Position numbers and translations under genes: made by a program
Shown: positions 28,399 to 37,239 of the stretch, piece by piece
How positions within the stretch are numbered: the first letter of the stretch is position 1
Layout: every line of letters starts with the position of its first letter
The notes under the pieces: generated by a model
Told to the model about the DNA's origin: nothing
Databases searched by the model: none
What the model saw: the letters and a program-made list of their open reading frames with translations, nothing else
Assembly: GCF_000429425.1 (NCBI RefSeq)
Contig: NZ_AUBV01000015.1
Span: forward strand, 62,001-126,000
DNA: 64,000 nucleotides
Source of the DNA: Algoriphagus mannitolivorans DSM 15301
Lineage (GTDB): Bacteria > Bacteroidota > Bacteroidia > Cytophagales > Cyclobacteriaceae
Reading direction: 5' to 3'

Positions 28399-29892
28399 TC
28401 AGACTTTTTTGGAATACACATTTCCGAATCTATCCTTAACCTCAATCACCAGATTTTCGGTGGTTTCGGGCTGGAAAAAGAACATATGATCGTTGAGCTG
28501 GGGCTCTACCCAAGACCTCCGTGAAGGCAAAGTCGGTCCGGTGTGCAGCTCCATACTCCAAGGATCACGGGCCATAATTTTCAGAGGGTTGCCTTTCTTG
28601 ATTCCATTCACAAAAACAGAAATCTCCCATGCCGGATCGTAATTCCAGCAGTTTAGGGAAAAGAAATCCGGGAAATCGGGATGGTATCCTTTGGGATAAA
28701 CTCTAAACTGTTCTTCCATCTCCAATCCAGTCCCCTTGTATTGCCATTGCAGTTCCGAACCTTTAGCAGAATAGACTGCATATCCATTTGGAGTACCGTC
28801 ATAGCAAATCGGGCCTGACCACCAGGCTCCGCATACCGTTCCATGGTTGTGCTCAAATACATGCCCCTGGATCATATTGTCATTGAAATGGGTATGGCCG
28901 GAAAGAATATGGACTTGGTAACCTTCCAAAAGTCGGTACAGATGCTCCCGATTACTTACAGTACCTCCCAGAGTATCCCGCTCCGGATATCTTTTTACCC
29001 CGCCGGTATAGGTGGGAATATGGAGGGAAACAACCACCGTCTGGCCTTTTTCCACGGCTTTTAAGTCCTGCTCCAACCAAGCAAGTTGCTCCTCCGGAAT
29101 ATATCCGATATATCTTGAGCCTGTGCCTAAGTAGAACACATCGTCCAACACGATATAGTGAATTTCTCCCCGATTCCAGGAATAATAAGTTGGTCCAAAA
29201 TGCCCTTCAAAAGTCCCGCTGGTACTTTCATCCGATCTTCCCCCAAAATCCAAGTCATGGTTTCCTACCACCTGAAAAAATGGAACTCCATAAGAGGAGA
29301 CAGACTCATTGTACTCCTTGAAAAGTTCCTTGTGATCATAAACCAAATCACCGCAGCCGATTCCAAAAAGATTGGGATCACCCAACGAAGCAATGGTTTT
29401 TCGGACATCGGGAGCAGCTACGGTCAGCAATTGATTGGCATCGTATTCATCCTGAATCTGGGTATCCGAAAGCAGAAGGAAGCGGTGGTTTTCATCGGAT
29501 TGACTGAGCTTTTTCAATTCAAAACTCATCTGCTGATCGGCCTTGGTTTTAGATATCCTTTGGAAAAAAAGCGCAGAGCCATTCCCTTGCTTTGGGAGCT
29601 CATAGCCAGAAGGGATGGAGATAAAGACAAAATTCCTGTCCATAGAAGTTTGAAGGGTAAATTCTCCGCTGGAATTGGTCAGAACCACAGTACGGCCATC
29701 TGACACGGCCACCTGATGGATCCCCTGTCCATTGGAAGTCACACGACCTCTTACCCGGATGGGACTGAAAAGCGTGGGAAGGTTGGCCTGGGGAAATTCA
29801 TTTTGAATTTCGGCCAAAACAGCATCTCCTAAGCCTATCCATCCCAAGGAAGTAAGGCCTAAACTTTTGATAAACTCTCTTCTTTTGAACAT
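28399..29892 (-). CDS. Tat-exported calcineurin-like phosphoesterase
   Basis: A 497-aa protein with a twin-arginine signal (KRREFIKSLGL). Domain order: an Ig-like N-terminal domain (about 45-120), a metallophosphoesterase domain (about 135-370) and a C-terminal beta domain. Metal-binding motifs are LLLSDTQ (the usual His is Gln), GIGCGDLVYD, VVGNHDLDF, SLHIP and SGHTHFND. These enzymes hydrolyse phosphomonoesters or diesters with two metal ions. Tat export suggests folding and metal loading in the cytoplasm. It is a single gene; the substrate is unknown. Confidence 0.88.
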   Translation of the reverse strand: MFKRREFIKSLGLTSLGWIGLGDAVLAEIQNEFPQANLPTLFSPIRVRGRVTSNGQGIHQVAVSDGRTVVLTNSSGEFTLQTSMDRNFVFISIPSGYELPKQGNGSALFFQRISKTKADQQMSFELKKLSQSDENHRFLLLSDTQIQDEYDANQLLTVAAPDVRKTIASLGDPNLFGIGCGDLVYDHKELFKEYNESVSSYGVPFFQVVGNHDLDFGGRSDESTSGTFEGHFGPTYYSWNRGEIHYIVLDDVFYLGTGSRYIGYIPEEQLAWLEQDLKAVEKGQTVVVSLHIPTYTGGVKRYPERDTLGGTVSNREHLYRLLEGYQVHILSGHTHFNDNMIQGHVFEHNHGTVCGAWWSGPICYDGTPNGYAVYSAKGSELQWQYKGTGLEMEEQFRVYPKGYHPDFPDFFSLNCWNYDPAWEISVFVNGIKKGNPLKIMARDPWSMELHTGPTLPSRRSWVEPQLNDHMFFFQPETTENLVIEVKDRFGNVYSKKV

Positions 29893-30466
29893 GCTCGGTT
29901 GTGGTTTGGGTTGATCCGGGAAGCAATATCGCTTGAGCTAAAATGCATCAGTTGGAAGAAAATTAGAATACCTCCGATCAAAAATCTCAATTTCTTAATC
30001 TTGGGGTCATGGGATTTCAATTCACCTGAATGGGTAGCCCCTTTGCTAGATTGAGACAAAATTCCAAATTAAACCTCTTATGTATCCTGCCTCTGGCAGT
30101 TTTGAGAAATACATGGGCTTTCTGGCTACCTAAATTTCGTGCCTAAAGGCACTAATTTATATTCGACATATCCTTTTTCTGCCTACCCTTTTTGGATTCT
30201 ATTTTTCAATAATCCGTATCTCCATTGACCAATCCCCCCTGCCCCCTTTTCAAGGGGGAGTTTGCGATCACCCCTTTCCATTCTGAATTCATAATTCATA
30301 ATTCATAATTTCTCTCCTGGGTTATTTTTAAAATCCATGAACCTTGATTTTCAGGGGATTTATGTTCAACTTATTTTTGGATTTCGGATTCCCAGAGCCT
30401 TTGAATGCTCCATTTTCCTCGGGTTATTCTGTTTCTCCATTATTTCAACTTGCCTTTTTATTTGCC
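29893..30466. other. 574-nt AT-rich intergenic region with repeats
   Basis: Holds a small hairpin CCCCCTT / AAGGGGG (30242-30258) and an AATTCAT heptamer array (30279-30306). A TATTTTTG box at 30372-30379 matches the -7 consensus but lacks a well-spaced -33 partner. No gene is supported; the apparent upstream extension of the dipeptidase frame (from 30344) has no conserved look. Confidence 0.55.
30279..30306. repeat. AATTCAT heptanucleotide array
   Basis: One degenerate unit (CATTCTG) and three perfect AATTCAT units in 7-nt phase. The same unit occurs in the array at 11117-11151. Confidence 0.7.
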
Positions 30467-32086
30467 ATGAAGAGAAAATTTTCAGATCTCCACTGCCACA
30501 ATCACATGCGTGCTCATTTCCACATGCAGGAAAAAGAGAAAAAATTCACCCGAAAAGGAGAATTCAGCCCCTGGACGGTCATTGCCTCCAACTCCAAAAA
30601 AAAGGATAAAGGAGTCATGGGCGCCAGTTACAGCCAGATTGACCTCGTTAAATGCTGGAACTCCAATCTGAGGTTGACTTTCAACTCGCTGTATCCTCTG
30701 GAAAGGCAGTTTGTCCAGGGAATGGATCCGAAGATCAAAGAAGATAAATGGTATCACTTTGTCGCCCGGGGTATTTTAGGGGATACCGGACTTCGAAGGG
30801 ATTTGCTACAAACCGCCTACATGCGGATTCCTGACAAGGTAGTGGACTATTTCCAATCCGATAGTTATGATTACTGGGAGTCCCTAAACCGCGAAAAAGA
30901 CTTCGTCCTTTTGGATTCAGGCAAAAGGATCAAAAAAAATGAAATCCATGTGCCTCAGGCTCTTTTTGGGGATAAAAAGGCTGCCGAAAAAAGAGCCAAA
31001 AACGAACCTGAAAGTTATGTAGCAGAAAATGCCTGCTACCGCATTCCCAAAAACCGGGAGGAGCTGTTGGCCTCTTTGGCCGATGACTCGGAGATTACAA
31101 TGGTTTTGACGATTGAAGGAGCGCACTCCATCGGCACCGACAAATGCAAATACGTTCAGGATATCTCAGACCGAATTCAGTTTATCAAAAACATGTGGGA
31201 AGTGCCGGTCTTTTTCATCACGTTTTCCCACCACTTTGACAATCACCTCTGCGGACATGCCCATTCCATCCCCGGCATGGGCAAAGTCCTGATGAGTCAG
31301 AAAAAACACATGAATGAGGGGTTTAGAAGAAATGGAAAGAGAATCATTCGGGAAACCCTCGGCTTGGACAATAACCTCAAGAGAGACCCCAAGCTTGGCT
31401 ATCGAATCCTGATTGACGTCAAGCACATGGCCGCCAAGTCGAGAAAGTACTACTACGAAATGGTCAATTATCTCCTGAAAAAGGGGGACAGAATTCCAAT
31501 TATCGCCTCTCACTGCGGGTATTCCGGCATCCACACACTTGAGGATCATATCCGCTGCGAAAATCTGGAACATGATGACTACTGCGATCCAAAGCATAAG
31601 AAATTCAATGCCTGGAACATCAATATGTGCGATGAGGATGTCGAGATGATCGTCAAAACCCGGGGGATGTTTGGGATATCTTTTGACCAGAGAATTTTGG
31701 GGATTACCAAAGAGGATAAGAAACTGGACGAAACCCGGACCCCCAAACGAAATGGAATCAAAATCATCTGGGAGAATATCGATGCCATCCTCAGAAGCGC
31801 TTACGATAACCCCAAACTGAGTTCGGAGCAGAAGGAAAATGTATGGAAATGCATTACCATCGGGACGGATTTTGAGGGCTTAATCGACCCGGTCAACCCC
31901 TATCCTACGGCTTTGGAATATGAGCTAATGGCGAATAATTTGGTCTTTGAAATTGAAAAAGACCGAAAAGACCCCGCCAACAGTCACCTTTCCAGATTCA
32001 AATCCCGGGAGGACGTGGAAAAATGGGTCGATGATTTTTGCTACAACAATGCCGAAGCCTTTGTGAAAGAAAATTATCCGGTGTAA
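30467..32086 (+). CDS. M19-like membrane dipeptidase / amidohydrolase
   Basis: A 539-aa protein; the ATG at 30467 is chosen because MKRKFSDLHCHNHMR places the metal motif at the N-terminus as in the family. Metal-site residues in order: HCH in SDLHCHNH, the bridging Glu in TIEGAHS, His in DVKHM, His in ASHCGYSG and the acid in TIGTDFEGL. These match the renal dipeptidase (peptidase M19) pattern. At 539 aa it is clearly longer than typical M19 enzymes (about 330-420), with extra charged insertions around residues 130-230. It has no signal peptide, so it is probably cytoplasmic. The substrate may be a dipeptide or another amide. Confidence 0.8.
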   Translation: MKRKFSDLHCHNHMRAHFHMQEKEKKFTRKGEFSPWTVIASNSKKKDKGVMGASYSQIDLVKCWNSNLRLTFNSLYPLERQFVQGMDPKIKEDKWYHFVARGILGDTGLRRDLLQTAYMRIPDKVVDYFQSDSYDYWESLNREKDFVLLDSGKRIKKNEIHVPQALFGDKKAAEKRAKNEPESYVAENACYRIPKNREELLASLADDSEITMVLTIEGAHSIGTDKCKYVQDISDRIQFIKNMWEVPVFFITFSHHFDNHLCGHAHSIPGMGKVLMSQKKHMNEGFRRNGKRIIRETLGLDNNLKRDPKLGYRILIDVKHMAAKSRKYYYEMVNYLLKKGDRIPIIASHCGYSGIHTLEDHIRCENLEHDDYCDPKHKKFNAWNINMCDEDVEMIVKTRGMFGISFDQRILGITKEDKKLDETRTPKRNGIKIIWENIDAILRSAYDNPKLSSEQKENVWKCITIGTDFEGLIDPVNPYPTALEYELMANNLVFEIEKDRKDPANSHLSRFKSREDVEKWVDDFCYNNAEAFVKENYPV

Positions 32087-32405
32087 TAGGAAATTTCGGA
32101 TTTGGGGTTCGGATTGAGGATTTCGGATTTGGGAAACTTCAACGTGCCTCGACTAGCTTGGCACAAGAGCACTGTAAAAGAGCTCAGTACAAGTTTCGAA
32201 TACTTGAACAAGCCTCCATTTACCCTCTACTTGGTACATGGTACTTTGTACTTGATACATACTACTTGATACTTGATACCTGATACTTGGTACATACTAC
32301 TTAATACTTGATACCTGATACTTGATACTTGATACCTGCTACTTGATACTTGGTACTTGGTACTTGATACTTGGTACTTTGTACTTTGTACATATTACAT
32401 CCCTT
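32087..32405. other. 319-nt intergenic region dominated by repeats
   Basis: Begins with two imperfect copies of ATTTCGGATTTGGG (about 32092-32131), then 100 nt of unremarkable sequence, then the 24-unit heptamer array (32229-32396). It separates the convergent M19-like and PIG-L genes. No gene is seen. Confidence 0.65.
32229..32396. repeat. ACTTGAT-type heptanucleotide array, 24 units
   Basis: Every 7 nt a new unit begins with AC: ACTTGGT, ACATGGT, ACTTTGT, ACTTGAT, ACATACT and so on, ending ACATATT at 32390-32396. ACTTGAT is the commonest form (8 of 24), with ACTTGGT, ACCTGAT, ACATACT and ACTTTGT as variants. The phase is unbroken over 168 nt. There are no spacers, so it is not a CRISPR array. 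Confidence 0.9.
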
Positions 32406-33263
32406 CTACCTCTTCACCTCATAAAAATATTCCCGATCAAAAATCCTGGAATAAATCCAAGCCGGAACCTCCCGGTGGTAGGGCATCAGGTCTTTTAAAA
32501 CATCTTGCTGAGTTTGATGGGCTTCCATCACTTTCAAAACTCTTTTGAAATAAGGCCTCGTCACCACAGAAAAATCAGGTATCGGCAAGCCCTGAGTTAT
32601 ATCTTCTGGGTAGTTTTTTTGAAATCCGGAGGAAAGCTTCAGGGCAAGATTGATTTGCTTTGGACACAAAGTCACCTGAAAAAGCTTAGCTGCTGAAAAA
32701 TCAGGATTTCCTGTATTTGCTATAAATACTTCTTCAACTGCCAAACCCGAAAGGCGATGGTCTGGGTGTCCATAGAGCCCCACTTTGGAATCATAAGAAA
32801 CCAAGATATCCGGTTGCACTCGCTGGATAAGCTCCAAAGCAATTGATTTCAATGAATCCAAACCAAGGCTACTTAAGCCACTATCCGGATAGTCCTGAAG
32901 AATCAACTCATCAGCCCCAATCAAAGCAGCAGAGGCCATCATTTCCTGAGTTCTCAACTCCGCCAGATAAACCTCATCTTCAATTCCGGAGGATTTTCCT
33001 TTTTCCCCTCGGGTCAGACAGGCAAGGTAAATTTCATGACCATCTTCCTTGAGTTTCATCAAAGTACCTGCAACCGTGACTTCATCATCCGGATGAGGAA
33101 AAAGGGCCAAAACACGACGTTTTGGCTCTTTTTCAAGTAAATTATCCCGCACAGGAATTCCTTGATCATGAATCTCATTCTTGGCAAAGAGTATTAGGAT
33201 CCAAGGCGAAATCAATAAAATGACCACGATGATCCCCAGGGAGACAATCAACCATTTTTTCAT
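32406..33263 (-). CDS. PIG-L family deacetylase
   Basis: A 285-aa protein with an N-terminal membrane helix (WLIVSLGIIVVILLISPWILIL) and a LmbE/PIG-L zinc deacetylase domain. Motifs: LFPHPDDE (zinc ligands and catalytic Asp) and GLYGHPDHR (third ligand). The family removes acetyl groups from GlcNAc-like sugars and related amides. The anchor suggests a periplasmic active site. It overlaps the upstream heme/HEAT gene by 4 nt, so the two are translationally coupled and may act in the same carbohydrate process; this link is inference. Confidence 0.87.
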   Translation of the reverse strand: MKKWLIVSLGIIVVILLISPWILILFAKNEIHDQGIPVRDNLLEKEPKRRVLALFPHPDDEVTVAGTLMKLKEDGHEIYLACLTRGEKGKSSGIEDEVYLAELRTQEMMASAALIGADELILQDYPDSGLSSLGLDSLKSIALELIQRVQPDILVSYDSKVGLYGHPDHRLSGLAVEEVFIANTGNPDFSAAKLFQVTLCPKQINLALKLSSGFQKNYPEDITQGLPIPDFSVVTRPYFKRVLKVMEAHQTQQDVLKDLMPYHREVPAWIYSRIFDREYFYEVKR

Positions 33264-36200
33264 TCGGACCTCCTTAGATTACTGAGGTAGGTAACCAAAT
33301 TTCTGATTTCCCTCTTGCTGAGTAAGGTACCCATCGGAGGCATGCTGGAAGCAGCCAGCTGGGATGATTTCACCTCATTTTTGGAGATCGTTCTTTCATT
33401 TGCCCCTAGCTGAATTTTCAGATTTGTAGGAGAGTCCTCGAGAAGCGTTCCGGTGATTTTTTCCCCGGAGTTCAATTCAACGGTAATCAAGCCATAGCCG
33501 GGTGCCAGTCTTTTGCTAGGCTCCACCAAGGCAATCAGCAGTTCCTCTTTGCTCAGCTTATTCCCGATTCCATCCAAAGGTGGTCCGGCATTCCCGCCCA
33601 TATCGTCATAGGCATGGCATCGGATACATTGAGCAGTTTGGTTTTCAAAGAATATGGTCCTTCCGGCCCTAAAATTTCCTTCTGCCAAAGCACCGGCATA
33701 TTTTTTCCAAGGCTGATCTCCGGCTTTTTTATCCAAAGCAGCTTCAAATTTAGTTTTAAGATCAGGCGATCCAGTGGCCACTATCGCTTCCTCCAACTCG
33801 ATCCAAGTGGCTTCAGGAAGTTTTCCTTTGTCGAAGTCAGCTAGCAATTCATTCCAAATCGGCAAATTTTGACTGCCTTCGATACCGCCTAAAGTCAGCA
33901 AGCCTGTTTGCTTCTCAGGAATAGTTCTGTTGCGGATAATATCCGTCAAAAGCTTTACTTTTTGCTCCGTTGGGATGGAAGTGGCTGGCAAAAGTCCCAA
34001 ACCTGCCACCCGAACTGCCTGAGCTTGATCACTCATCGCAAGGGAAATGGCTTCACCCAGATTGCTGGCATTCAAGGCTACCAAGGAATTCAAGGCCTGG
34101 ATCTTAACTTGCTCCGATGGATCTGATTTCAATTTGGAAAGCAATAGAGCTTCCGAGTCTTTGATTTCCAGTTTGCCAAGCGCTTTGGCAGATTCTAGAC
34201 GGATTGATTCCTCCTTGGAATTGATCTGAGAAACCAATACTGGCTTCACCTGATCCCTCACCAAAGCTGCATCTCTTACGACAGGCCCTCGATACCTACC
34301 ATCCACCCGATCCACCAAGGACGGCTTCGCCCAGGTTCCGATTGCGGCCAGGGACTCTTTTCTCAGCACCTCCGGGGTGTTGGGTTTTGCCAAATAGGCC
34401 AAAAGATGATTGAGGTTTTCCTCTTTCCCTACCCGTTGATTGGCACTAATTGCACGTCGGATCAAAGGTTCATTTTGAAAAGGAGTGGTACTCAGAATAG
34501 CCCCTAATGCAGGCAAAGCCGCAGGGACCGAGAAATCATCATGAATGGCTCTCGCTGCTTCAGTCACAATGTATTCGTCCGTATCATTCAGGAATTTCGC
34601 CAATTCAGGAGACTCCAATCTTCTCAATGCCAAAACTGCTCCCATTCTTACGGCCTTGGAAGGATGAGAAGACAAAGCAGCGATTGGTTGCACTTGTCCA
34701 ATTCTAGACAGTGCCAAGGAAGTTGCATGACGGATATAGGCATCTTCATCGTTGTTTGCCTCCAAAAGTGAAATCAAGGCTTGAATGGCCTTGGCATCCT
34801 TACTTCTTCCCAATGCTTCTGCACTGAAAAATCTCACTCTGGCATTCCCGTCTTTCAATCCTTGGATCAGCGGATCTCCGGCTTTGGAATAGCGGATATC
34901 ACCCAGCCACTTGGCGGCTTGAGCGCGGATTTCAGGATCAGAGTCCTTTAAAAGCGGAACCAATGCATCGGCATAATCCATTTTCTCCATTCTCGCAAGC
35001 TGACTGATTCCGACGATGGCATGAATTCTTGCCAGTTGATTGGATTTATCCTGAATCACAGTTTGAAAGACCTCAAAGCCCTTTTTGCCTCTTTTGGCCA
35101 GTTCAAATTGAGCCTTTCTTCGGATTCTCATGTCTTCAAAAGCCAACTTGGACTTCAACTCTTTTTCGGAAAGCTTTTTGTAATCGGCTTTGATTTCGGC
35201 GGCAGTTTGTTGCTGCAATGCCCAGCCTTTGGCAGTTTCATCGGTGAGTTTCCAGATTCTTCCGTAAAACTTGTCATCCCATCCATTGATCCAATCTGCC
35301 ATATAAAGGGCTCCATCCGGGCCAAAATCTATCCCTGTTGCCAAAAAACCGCTGATGATTTTTTCTGTTTTGGTCAACTCAAAGCTTGCTCCCTTGGGCT
35401 GCAGCTGAAAAGCATGAAGACCTGAATTAGCAGGGCTACCCACAAATTCCACCAAGAAAAAATGATCTCTCCAGCGCTCTCCCAAGCCTGCTCCCGGGTT
35501 AAATACCATTCCGGTAGGGCCACTTACGTAGTTTTGGATACAAGGCGTTATGTATGCGGCTTGTCCTTCGAATCTGGGTAGAAAAAGCTTTTCATCCATC
35601 CAGACTTTGTAGGTATTGTTGTCTGGATCCCGGTATTTCCCAAACTGCCAGTTGATTCTCCAACCGGTATCTGAACCATTGGTGATATACACCAATCTTT
35701 CTTTTTCCCCAGCATGATCCCCGTCGTTATCTGCAGAGATCAGGTTATTGTATTGGTCAAAAACAAACTCATGGGTATTTCTGACACCCATGGCGAAAAC
35801 TTCAAAATCACTCCCATCAGGATTGGATCGGGCAATTACCCCACGATTGGGATACTTCCATTCCGTTCCATCCGGACTTTTCCCATTGAAACCAATGTCT
35901 CCTATGCCCCAATAGATTCTTCCATCAGGCCCCATTTCCACTCCTGACATGCCATGACCTCCAAATCCGATATGGACCCCATAACCATGAGATAAGGATT
36001 GCTTTTCATCCATGATCCCATCACCATTCTTATCCATCAGCTTCCACATGTCCGGACCAGCAGCCACATAGAGTGCATCCTCAGTCTCCATTATCCCTCC
36101 TGCCACGTCCACTACTTCGTCATTGAAGTCCTGAACCATCAATTGAGACCAATCTGCAAGGCCATCTCCGTCGGTATCCCGAAGCTTATACACCTCATTC

Positions 36201-36673
36201 ATCTCCAAGGTCATATCTCTCCAGTCATGAGAACCATCCCCGTTTAAATCGGCTAGCCAGGTATTTTCTGAGGACCTTTCAGGCGAAAGCTCGTCCCGTA
36301 GGAATGCCCGCTTATCCTCAATAGTCTGGATAGCTATGGAACGGATCTCCCAAGACTGATGCCCTCGGATATCAAATTCGGAATTATTTCTTCTCGGAGA
36401 TCTGGAGTAAAGGATATCTCCAGCGTCATTGACTTGAAGTGCAATGGGATCTTTGACCAGGGAATCCACCGCCCAGATTTCCAGCTTCAAGCCTTCTGCC
36501 AGAACAGGGTTTATAGAGTTCTGAGCCACTTCAACCAAGGGTTGAATTTGTTCTTTGGTTAAGGTTTTAATTCGGAGATCTACAGGTTCCTTTTTGGTAC
36601 AGGAGAAAATCAGGGGAAACGCCCCGATAGCCAAAGTGGCCAAAAGTCTGGTTTGAGAATTAATTTTGGTCAT
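33260..36673 (-). CDS. PVC-type heme-binding lipoprotein: membrane-bound dehydrogenase domain, HEAT repeats, cytochrome c
   Basis: An 1137-aa lipoprotein (signal ending LIFSC). Domain order: a beta-propeller dehydrogenase-like domain (about residues 55-480) with ADLNGDGSHDW, DTDGDGLADW and GHGMSGVEMGPDG; an alpha-helical HEAT-repeat region (about 500-960: repeated RAQAAKWLGDI and RHATSLALSRIG units); and a C-terminal cytochrome c domain with CIRCH, followed near the end by MPPMGTLLS, whose Met is the likely second heme ligand. Such proteins are common in Planctomycetota and Bacteroidota and are linked to sugar oxidation outside the cytoplasm. The downstream PIG-L gene overlaps by 4 nt. Confidence 0.87.
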   Translation of the reverse strand: MTKINSQTRLLATLAIGAFPLIFSCTKKEPVDLRIKTLTKEQIQPLVEVAQNSINPVLAEGLKLEIWAVDSLVKDPIALQVNDAGDILYSRSPRRNNSEFDIRGHQSWEIRSIAIQTIEDKRAFLRDELSPERSSENTWLADLNGDGSHDWRDMTLEMNEVYKLRDTDGDGLADWSQLMVQDFNDEVVDVAGGIMETEDALYVAAGPDMWKLMDKNGDGIMDEKQSLSHGYGVHIGFGGHGMSGVEMGPDGRIYWGIGDIGFNGKSPDGTEWKYPNRGVIARSNPDGSDFEVFAMGVRNTHEFVFDQYNNLISADNDGDHAGEKERLVYITNGSDTGWRINWQFGKYRDPDNNTYKVWMDEKLFLPRFEGQAAYITPCIQNYVSGPTGMVFNPGAGLGERWRDHFFLVEFVGSPANSGLHAFQLQPKGASFELTKTEKIISGFLATGIDFGPDGALYMADWINGWDDKFYGRIWKLTDETAKGWALQQQTAAEIKADYKKLSEKELKSKLAFEDMRIRRKAQFELAKRGKKGFEVFQTVIQDKSNQLARIHAIVGISQLARMEKMDYADALVPLLKDSDPEIRAQAAKWLGDIRYSKAGDPLIQGLKDGNARVRFFSAEALGRSKDAKAIQALISLLEANNDEDAYIRHATSLALSRIGQVQPIAALSSHPSKAVRMGAVLALRRLESPELAKFLNDTDEYIVTEAARAIHDDFSVPAALPALGAILSTTPFQNEPLIRRAISANQRVGKEENLNHLLAYLAKPNTPEVLRKESLAAIGTWAKPSLVDRVDGRYRGPVVRDAALVRDQVKPVLVSQINSKEESIRLESAKALGKLEIKDSEALLLSKLKSDPSEQVKIQALNSLVALNASNLGEAISLAMSDQAQAVRVAGLGLLPATSIPTEQKVKLLTDIIRNRTIPEKQTGLLTLGGIEGSQNLPIWNELLADFDKGKLPEATWIELEEAIVATGSPDLKTKFEAALDKKAGDQPWKKYAGALAEGNFRAGRTIFFENQTAQCIRCHAYDDMGGNAGPPLDGIGNKLSKEELLIALVEPSKRLAPGYGLITVELNSGEKITGTLLEDSPTNLKIQLGANERTISKNEVKSSQLAASSMPPMGTLLSKREIRNLVTYLSNLRRSE

Positions 36674-36750
36674 ATAGGTTTATTATCAATACAGAAAAAT
36701 AGGAAAATTGACCTAGACCTAATTGCCGTTGATATAAATGGTCTGAAAAA

Positions 36751-36780
36751 CAAAAATCCCGGTCAGAAACCGGGATTTTG
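36751..36780 (-). terminator. Terminator of the tRNA-Glu operon
   Basis: On the minus strand a CCGGGAT-centred stem (CAAAATCCCGG / CCGGGATTTTTG) with a 7-nt loop is followed by T-rich sequence. It lies about 74 nt beyond the second tRNA and before the heme/HEAT gene. Confidence 0.8.
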
Positions 36781-36853
36781 TTCACTTTAACCACTAACAA
36801 CCATAAAACAAAAATAATTAAAGACTACTCGGTGATTGAGCTTTCAGTCTTAG

Positions 36854-36925
36854 TAGTCCGTACGGGAATCGAACCCGTGTTTTATCCGTGAAAGGGATAC
36901 GTCCTAACCCCTAGACGAACGGACC
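36854..36925 (-). tRNA. tRNA-Glu (anticodon TTC), copy 2
   Basis: A 72-nt gene on the minus strand. The acceptor stem GGTCCGT pairs with ACGGACT (terminal G-U), the anticodon loop is CTTTCAC giving TTC, and the T arm is CGGGTTCGATTCCCG. CCA is not encoded. Identical to the gene at 36984-37055, it is transcribed after it, 58 nt downstream. Confidence 0.95.
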
Positions 36926-36983
36926 ATAAAGTAAAAATTTTCAAGATATTCTGACCTTTATGGTTGATAATCAGAACATTCAG

Positions 36984-37055
36984 TAGTCCGTACGGGAATC
37001 GAACCCGTGTTTTATCCGTGAAAGGGATACGTCCTAACCCCTAGACGAACGGACC
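36984..37055 (-). tRNA. tRNA-Glu (anticodon TTC), copy 1
   Basis: A 72-nt gene identical base for base to the copy at 36854-36925, first in the two-gene unit. Acceptor stem, CTTTCAC anticodon loop and T arm are intact, so both copies should be functional. A consensus promoter lies about 40 nt upstream. Confidence 0.95.
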
Positions 37056-37094
37056 ATAAAAGCCTTGAAAAACGTGCTTTTTCAAAAGGTTGTG

Positions 37095-37126
37095 CAAATA
37101 TAGGCGGTCAGATTTATAAACCCAAA
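37095..37126 (-). promoter_or_regulatory. Consensus promoter of the tRNA-Glu operon
   Basis: On the minus strand TTTG (37126-37123), exactly 20 nt, then TATATTTG (37102-37095). This is a full match to the Bacteroidota housekeeping promoter pattern, 40 nt before the first tRNA. Confidence 0.8.
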
Positions 37127-37188
37127 AGTGCTGCAAAAATTTCTTTGGAATTTGAGTAAAGTACTGAACCAAAGCCATAAAAATTCAA

Positions 37189-37221
37189 TTGAAATTGCTT
37201 GAAGAGTTTTAGCTAATTTCG
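37189..37221 (+). promoter_or_regulatory. Possible promoter for the GAPDH gene
   Basis: TTG (37189-37191), 22 nt, then TAATTTCG (37214-37221), one mismatch from TAnnTTTG; 18 nt before the ATG. Weak support. Confidence 0.35.
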
Positions 37222-37239
37222 CATCGAACAATAAAGTCC

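Noticed and set aside
30344..30466. N-terminal extension of the M19-like protein
   Set aside because: The metal motif belongs at the N-terminus in this family, and the extension is low-quality hydrophobic sequence over AT-rich DNA.
32229..32396. Possible CRISPR array
   Set aside because: The repeat unit is only 7 nt, units abut without spacers, and no cas gene is present.
36821..36858. Hairpin GACTACT/AGTAGTC beside the second tRNA
   Set aside because: One arm lies in the tRNA acceptor end, so it is probably incidental; the real terminator is at 36751-36780.
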